Part shown: positions 61,903 through 64,000 of the stretch, in pieces | Numbering within the stretch: the first letter of the stretch is position 1 | Layout of the letters: each line of letters starts with the position of its first letter | Assembly: GCA_940671915.1 (NCBI GenBank) | Contig: CALNVZ010003435.1 | Coordinates: 7,764,228-7,828,227 of the forward strand | Direction of reading: 5' to 3' | DNA: 64,000 nt | Origin: Paracentrotus lividus | Taxonomy: Eukaryota > Echinodermata > Echinoidea > Camarodonta > Echinidae | Program-made: the position numbers and the translations under genes | Notes under the pieces: generated by a model | Database searches by the model: none | What the model saw: only the letters and a program-made list of their open reading frames with translations | Told to the model about the DNA's origin: nothing

Positions 61903-63887
61903 TTATGGAGTATGTTTTTATAAAAGATATTTAGAAACATATACAGTGGTGGCCAAAATTATTAGAACACCTGAACCTACACAAAGTCCATGGGATTATC
62001 AATGCCTAAGTTCATTTGCCGAAATAATGTTAAAGATATCGTTTGTGTGCCATGAGCTGTCATGACTTTTTAGCATAGGGTCTTACGTATATTTTGATAC
62101 CAAATTTATATAGTTTCGACCATCTGGTAATGCGCAGCATTAAAAATGGTTGAGCTATGCGCTTTTGGTTTCCCCATCGACTTGTGTATTAAACATGTAG
62201 TCCAAATGCAAAAAAGTAAAATGCCAATTACATATGCCGATTGCTCAAAAAGTATTTGAAGTAGAAGTATGAAACTTAGCAGGCTTATTCATTCTAATAT
62301 ACCTCAAATACCTGCCAAGTTTCAGAAGATTTGGTCAATGGGGAGGGGTGGATTCGCCCCTTCCCCTGGTGGTGAGATGAACAAAATAACCGTGCCCATT
62401 GAAGGTTAAGACTATTTTTTTCATTAAATGAAAACACTCCTTGTATGTGTATGTAAGGACATTTCATGAGCAATTCAAATATGTTGAAATATTAAGGGTC
62501 AGGGGAAAAGGGGACTTAAATGGGGGCTCTAAATTAAAAATTTTGGGGCCCTCTCAAATAATTTAAAAAATTCCTAGAGAACATGTTACTACTTCACCCT
62601 ATCGTATTGTGAATGACATTTTTGACATTCTTATGAAATTTCCTTTCAGAAATGTATACTTTTGTAGGGAGAGACTTGATATTTTTAACATTATGACACT
62701 TTGATCCTGATATGGGCAAAATTTTTTAGATTTTATAATTGGTAGCGTAACACAAAAAAAATGCGATTTGGGGGCGAGTTCCAAACGCATGACTATGTTA
62801 TTTAGTTTTTAAAGTTTAATAATGACTTTTGTAGACATTCTAGGCATTTTAAAGATATTTAAATGGTCAACTGAATGAAAACAACTAAATTTACTTGGTG
62901 TTCTGATAATTTTGGCCACCACTGTATATGGTTGATCATACCTAAATTCGGATAAAAATCAATGGGTCAAAAGTTTGCATACACTAAAAGAAATTACTGA
63001 TGGTGCTGCATGTTTTTTGGTTTATTTTGCATTTTTTCACCCATTGAAGCTGTCAACAGGCTTTCTGCATACTTCTCCTGAGATTATTTTACATTCCTCC
63101 AGCAAGATTGCAACAATTCAGTCTAATTAGCAGCTTTCCTTGGGTGAATATCATTTTAGGTCTGTTCATATGGTTTCTACAGGGATCTGGTCTAGACATA
63201 TGACAACCCCTCCATAATCTTCCCTTTTCTCTCTTTTACCCACTCTAACATTAATTTAAATGATTGTTTAGGCTATTGTGGTGATTAAAGACTCAATTTT
63301 AATATGGTTCAAACTTTAAGGCTTGCATATTGATATGATGCTATATGCTCCAACATCACACTACAAAAAGAATGTATAAACCCAATTGATAAACCGTATT
63401 GATGGTAAACTGTGATGTTTGAGCTTGTATTATCATACAAATATGTCTTAAACTTGGAACCATATTAATATCGAGTCATTAATCACCACAGTAACACAAA
63501 CATTCATTGAAGTTTGTTTTAAATTGGGTAAAGCATACAAAATGGGAAATTATGGAGGGGTTGTCACATGTCTAGATCAGATCCCTATAGAAACCATATG
63601 GGCAGACCTAAAAAATGGTATTTGCCCGATTAAACATGCTGATGGGACTGAATTGCTGCAATCTTGGTTTAGGAATGGACAATAAACTCAGGAGAAGTAC
63701 GCACAAAGCTCATTGACAACAACATGTGAAAAGATGAAAAATAATGCAAATTACAGGCAGCATAACGTTATTAACCAGTCATCTTTGTTAGTGTATGTAA
63801 ACTTTTGACCTATTGAATTTTTTTTTCGGATTTAGATACGATCAACCATATATATGTTTCTAAATATCTTTTATGAAACCATACTCT
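61903..63887. mobile_element. Large palindromic Tc1-like derivative, host of a nested element
   Basis: The left arm (ataaaagatatttagaaaca, then tatggttgatc, then gtcaaaagtttgcatacact) is complemented by the right arm (gtgtatgtaaacttttgacc, gatcaaccatatatatg, tttctaaatatcttttat). Arms also pair around 63170/63590 (tatggtttctacagggatct with agatccctatagaaaccata, approximately). The arm word agtttacatacac is typical of Tc1-like ends. Another copy of gtgtatgtaaactttt at 63982-63997 suggests repeat sequence continues past the window. Confidence 0.7.
61944..62934. mobile_element. Tc1/mariner-type element nested in the palindrome
   Basis: Begins cagtggtggccaaaattatt and ends ataattttggccaccactg, with TA on both sides (61942-61943, 62935-62936). 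991 bp with no transposase frame. Removing it restores continuity of the host arm (aaacata-TA-tggttgatc), which the right arm shows uninterrupted. Confidence 0.85.
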
Positions 63888-64000
63888 CTTAAAACAAACT
63901 AGATAACATAACTAACAAACTCCATCAAAATAAATGATGCCCGATATTCTTATTAATCTTAGTTGTATGTTTTCTTACTAGGTGTATGTAAACTTTTCGC

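Larger units (their letters stand above)
59710..64000 (+). other. 3' UTR and downstream flank
   Basis: After the TGA no other coding exon is seen. AATAAA-type words are present (for example near 60549 and 61443), but the nearest lie in or near repeats, so the poly(A) site is undetermined. The rest is mostly transposon: 60509-61336, 61944-62934 and the palindrome 61903-63887. Confidence 0.6.

Overview
This is a window of AT-rich animal nuclear DNA. It holds small exons in large introns, GT-AG splicing, many non-autonomous transposons, microsatellites, and the TACATGTA-type words common in marine invertebrate genomes. An invertebrate deuterostome, most likely a sea urchin, is my best inference. 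No sequence feature proves the species.

One protein-coding gene is well supported. It lies on the + strand from 10610 to 59709 and encodes a PPP1R16-family protein (MYPT3/TIMAP type), an ankyrin-repeat targeting subunit of protein phosphatase 1. Ten exons can be read and their phases agree: 10610-10680, 14154-14299, 26001-26104, 27411-27535, 27893-28018, 47566-47641 (again at 48574-48649), 48879-48998 (damaged copy at 47868-47985), 51909-52002, 54904-55543 and 59657-59709. Together they give about 517 residues: ankyrin repeats, a basic Ser-rich linker, a long charged region with a SILK PP1-docking motif, a conserved TLxDLKxxR-like segment, and a C-terminal CRIC that looks like a CaaX prenylation box. 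The N-terminal exon or exons, where the family carries its RVxF PP1-binding motif, were not found and probably lie upstream of the window.

The most unusual feature is that three exons of this gene have tandem duplications that cross the exon-intron boundary. A ~74 bp unit (end of exon E plus splice donor) is repeated about 30 times. A ~150-155 bp unit (end of exon G plus donor) is repeated about five times. The acceptor and start of exon I occur three times, and the nearest pair is 78 bp apart, in frame and open. The first two arrays coincide with the two 25-N gaps (32241-32265 and 48498-48522). At each gap the sequence is present on both sides in two noisy versions, so the apparent duplication of ~4 kb and ~1 kb is most likely an unmerged gap fill. 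The exon-spanning arrays themselves are seen on both sides and are probably real.

Region by region: 1-10609 is upstream intron or 5' flank with a fold-back element, a purine tract and a transposon. 10610-28018 holds exons A-E. 28019-36345 is the donor minisatellite and duplicated flank. 36346-47565 is the rest of a long intron with fold-back Tc1/mariner-type elements, nested insertions and a possible regulatory cluster near 38.6-39.0 kb. 47566-49830 holds exons F and G and the second array. 51909-59709 holds the remaining exons. 59710-64000 is 3' flank/UTR with three palindromic transposons, one nested in another. No RNA gene, CRISPR array or second convincing gene was seen.
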